From the NCBI GenBank assembly GCA_002163155.1, contig MAAO01000004.1:310001-374000 (forward strand): a stretch of 64,000 bases of DNA. The letters run 5' to 3'. The stretch is from Halobacteriovorax marinus. Lineage in GTDB: Bacteria; Bdellovibrionota; Bacteriovoracia; Bacteriovoracales; Bacteriovoracaceae. This document shows, in pieces, positions 62,395 through 64,000 of this stretch; the stretch's first letter is position 1; every line of letters starts with the position of its first letter. The notes under the pieces were generated by a model. It did no database searches, had not been told where the DNA came from, and saw nothing but the letters and a program-made list of their open reading frames with translations. The position numbers were made by a program, and so were the translations under genes.

Positions 62395-63814
62395 GTTCTT
62401 TATTGACCCAGACTTTTAGATATTTATTTTTAACATCTTTTAATAAAGTAAAATCTTGATCCAACACCAATTTCAATTCTGGTTTTACTATATCTCTAGT
62501 AAAGACAAGTGAATCCATTGATCTTTTCTTTATAAATTCTATGGCCGCTTTTGTTGGAAGCCTGTGAGGGTTTGCACTGTAAACATATGAACTTAGGCCA
62601 GAAAGTGCCCAGTAACTATAGCTCTCATCTACAACAAGCCATTCACTGGGAACACTTTTAAGAAGTTTAAACTCCTTAGTCATTTCAAATATTTCTTTAT
62701 CTCTTCTCACTTTATTCGTAACACCGAGAGGATAGAGCGGGATAAAAGCAATAATTAAAACTAGTACATGACCTTTTTTGAAGATATCCATTTTGTCTTT
62801 TAGTTTAATCATCAGCGGATATGCAGCGATTATTGCAAAAGAAGGATATATAGGAATGAGATAGTGAGAGAATTTAAACTTCATAAGTGATAAAGGGAGA
62901 ATATAACTCACAAAACAAATTAGGTTAAATATATAAAACTTTCGATATTCTCTTACTTCACCTTTTTTAAAGAGAAAGAGACTCCAGATAAATAAGAGAC
63001 TTAAGTGAGGAGATTGTTTTAAGAGATGAGTAAAATAGAGGAAGTAGTTAACTTCAACTGTTCCTCTTCCACCAATGGCAGTGGAGAATAATTGAAACTC
63101 TAAGTAGTCTTTAAAGACATCAATATGCCCATTCAAATAGAGCAACCCTGGCCATAAACTAAAAACTATACAGCCTGTAAAGAACGCCAACCAAATATCT
63201 TTCTTTAAAAGAAATCTTAAAGATCTATGTTCAAAAATCTGATGAGCGAAAATTAACGGTAGAAGTAAAACTCCTGAAACACCTTTTAGTAGAAGAGTTA
63301 ACCCCCAAGCAGCGCCACTTAATGTCCATAGTTTACTCGATTTCTTAGTCCACGCTTCAAAGTAAATAAAAAGGGTAAGAGTATAAGAGAAGAGCAAGGC
63401 CTGATCCATATTTGGAAATCGAGACTTCTTCATTAGGCTTGGAATAATCAATAAGAGCAAAGTCGAAAAATAAGCTAACTTCAAATTAAATCTAGATTTT
63501 ATATAATGAAAGAGAATACAAATTGTTGAAAAAACCCATAGCAAACCAAATAAACGTGCCTGCCAAAAGTCTGATCCAACAACCTTAAAGAAAATTCCTT
63601 CAAGGATAAAAAAGAGCGGAGGATGATGAGGAAACTCTCTAAACTCAGTCAGCGACTGAGAAGGAACTAACCAACTATCCCAAGGAAAGTTCTTTCCAAG
63701 TGCTGCATAGAGATAACCATCTTGAAAGAATCCAGATATATTTAGCGCGTGAAAATAAAACACGAAGAGAGTCGCTAAAACTAAGATAAACAAATGGTTC
63801 TTTTTAATATTCAT
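62384..63814 (-). CDS. GT-C (ArnT/PMT-like) membrane glycosyltransferase
   Basis: This is a 476-residue polytopic protein of the GT39/GT83 type (PMT_2, ArnT-like). FFQDGYLYAALGKNFPWDSW has the acidic first loop, and EFPHHPPLFFILEGIFFKVV (part) is the HPPL motif after helix 2. SRFPNMDQALLFSYTLTLF is the second loop, as in ArnT. The start lies 1 bp after the stop of the gene entering from the right edge, so both are in one unit. It converges with the GT87-like gene (11-bp overlap). Confidence 0.8.
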   Translation of the reverse strand: MNIKKNHLFILVLATLFVFYFHALNISGFFQDGYLYAALGKNFPWDSWLVPSQSLTEFREFPHHPPLFFILEGIFFKVVGSDFWQARLFGLLWVFSTICILFHYIKSRFNLKLAYFSTLLLLIIPSLMKKSRFPNMDQALLFSYTLTLFIYFEAWTKKSSKLWTLSGAAWGLTLLLKGVSGVLLLPLIFAHQIFEHRSLRFLLKKDIWLAFFTGCIVFSLWPGLLYLNGHIDVFKDYLEFQLFSTAIGGRGTVEVNYFLYFTHLLKQSPHLSLLFIWSLFLFKKGEVREYRKFYIFNLICFVSYILPLSLMKFKFSHYLIPIYPSFAIIAAYPLMIKLKDKMDIFKKGHVLVLIIAFIPLYPLGVTNKVRRDKEIFEMTKEFKLLKSVPSEWLVVDESYSYWALSGLSSYVYSANPHRLPTKAAIEFIKKRSMDSLVFTRDIVKPELKLVLDQDFTLLKDVKNKYLKVWVNKELMK

Positions 63815-63815
63815 A

Positions 63816-63998
63816 TTAATACACGCTATAGCATTTTCTACTAAACTTTCCTTTCATGAAGAAAAAGTATTGGTCATCTACAATAATCTCACCAGGAAGT
63901 TTTCGGCAATTCTCAATCGCCCTATTAACCTGCTCTTTATTCCATGGATAAGTGTCACCATTAGAGTTTTTTTCAAAGAGAAGATACTCTACTAATTC
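63816..63998 (-). CDS. C-terminal fragment of a gene cut by the window edge
   Basis: An open frame enters from the right edge and ends at TAA (63816-63818), 1 bp before the ArnT-like gene. The visible 60 residues include CRKLPGEIIVDDQYFFFMKG and end KFSRKCYSVY. The KYLFFNKGKF stretch of GT22 copy 1 is similar (FFFMKGKF here), so this may be the C-terminal soluble part of another GT-C enzyme. This link is weak. Confidence 0.6.
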   Translation of the reverse strand, partial: ELVEYLLFEKNSNGDTYPWNKEQVNRAIENCRKLPGEIIVDDQYFFFMKGKFSRKCYSVY

Positions 63999-64000
63999 AG

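Overview
The window is a 64 kb stretch of an AT-rich (about 36% GC by eye) Gram-negative chromosome. It looks like a marine Bdellovibrio-and-like organism, most probably Halobacteriovorax/Bacteriovoracales. This assignment rests on gene content and style rather than a database match: M50 peptidase-scpA-scpB-rluB and trmB-dnaG-rpoD gene orders, many short secreted proteins and lipoproteins, several orphan response regulators, a CbrA-like symporter-kinase, DUF4105, DUF4056 and DUF3015 family proteins, and outer-membrane barrel proteins. I see no insertion sequence, prophage, integrase or CRISPR array.

Layout. 0-5.7 kb: the 3' part of a flavin disulfide oxidoreductase, then a minus-strand run of an NlpC/P60-like lipoprotein, a secreted protein, an HTH-REC-PilZ regulator and an ABC-F ATPase. 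5.7-14.7 kb: typA, a chalcone-isomerase-like secreted protein, a MazG-like pyrophosphohydrolase, an OmpR-type regulator, DUF3015 and DUF4105 envelope proteins, and a lysozyme-fold lipoprotein next to a MurG-family enzyme. 14.6-22.2 kb: a HI0933-like flavoprotein, a DEAD-box helicase with an RGG tail, a REC-CheX fusion, oligopeptidase B, a membrane-anchored adhesin-like protein and initiator tRNA-fMet. 22.3-29 kb: secreted proteins, then the chromosome-segregation operon M50-scpA-scpB-rluB. 29-37.5 kb: a Nudix hydrolase, paired outer-membrane proteins, two small proteins behind a promoter that fits sigma-28, a DegT aminotransferase and a degenerate LytM/M23 protein. 37.5-50.3 kb: symporter-histidine kinase with its small partner, trmB-dnaG-rpoD, an atypical response regulator and a SWIM-SNF2 helicase. 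50.4-64 kb: an envelope glycosylation region.

The last 13.6 kb is one functional block. It encodes GT2, GT4 and GT9 cytoplasmic glycosyltransferases, an ALG5/DPM1-like enzyme that probably makes a polyprenyl-phosphate sugar, a methyltransferase, and five complete multi-spanning GT-C enzymes. Three of these are diverged paralogues of the GT22 (ALG9/PIG-B) type. Together they suggest a lipid-carrier-dependent glycan assembly pathway for LPS or another surface glycan. A CrcB fluoride channel and a predicted 26-residue hydrophobic TisB-like peptide are embedded in it.

Signals beyond the genes: (i) four 17-bp TGTC-N9-GACA palindromes in intergenic DNA, two of them identical and each overlapping a TTGACA promoter element; (ii) a probable small RNA with two hairpins after one of these; (iii) several genes whose -10 hexamer lies only 5-8 nt before the ATG with no Shine-Dalgarno, implying leaderless mRNAs and in one case correcting the start codon; (iv) the TisB-like small ORF.
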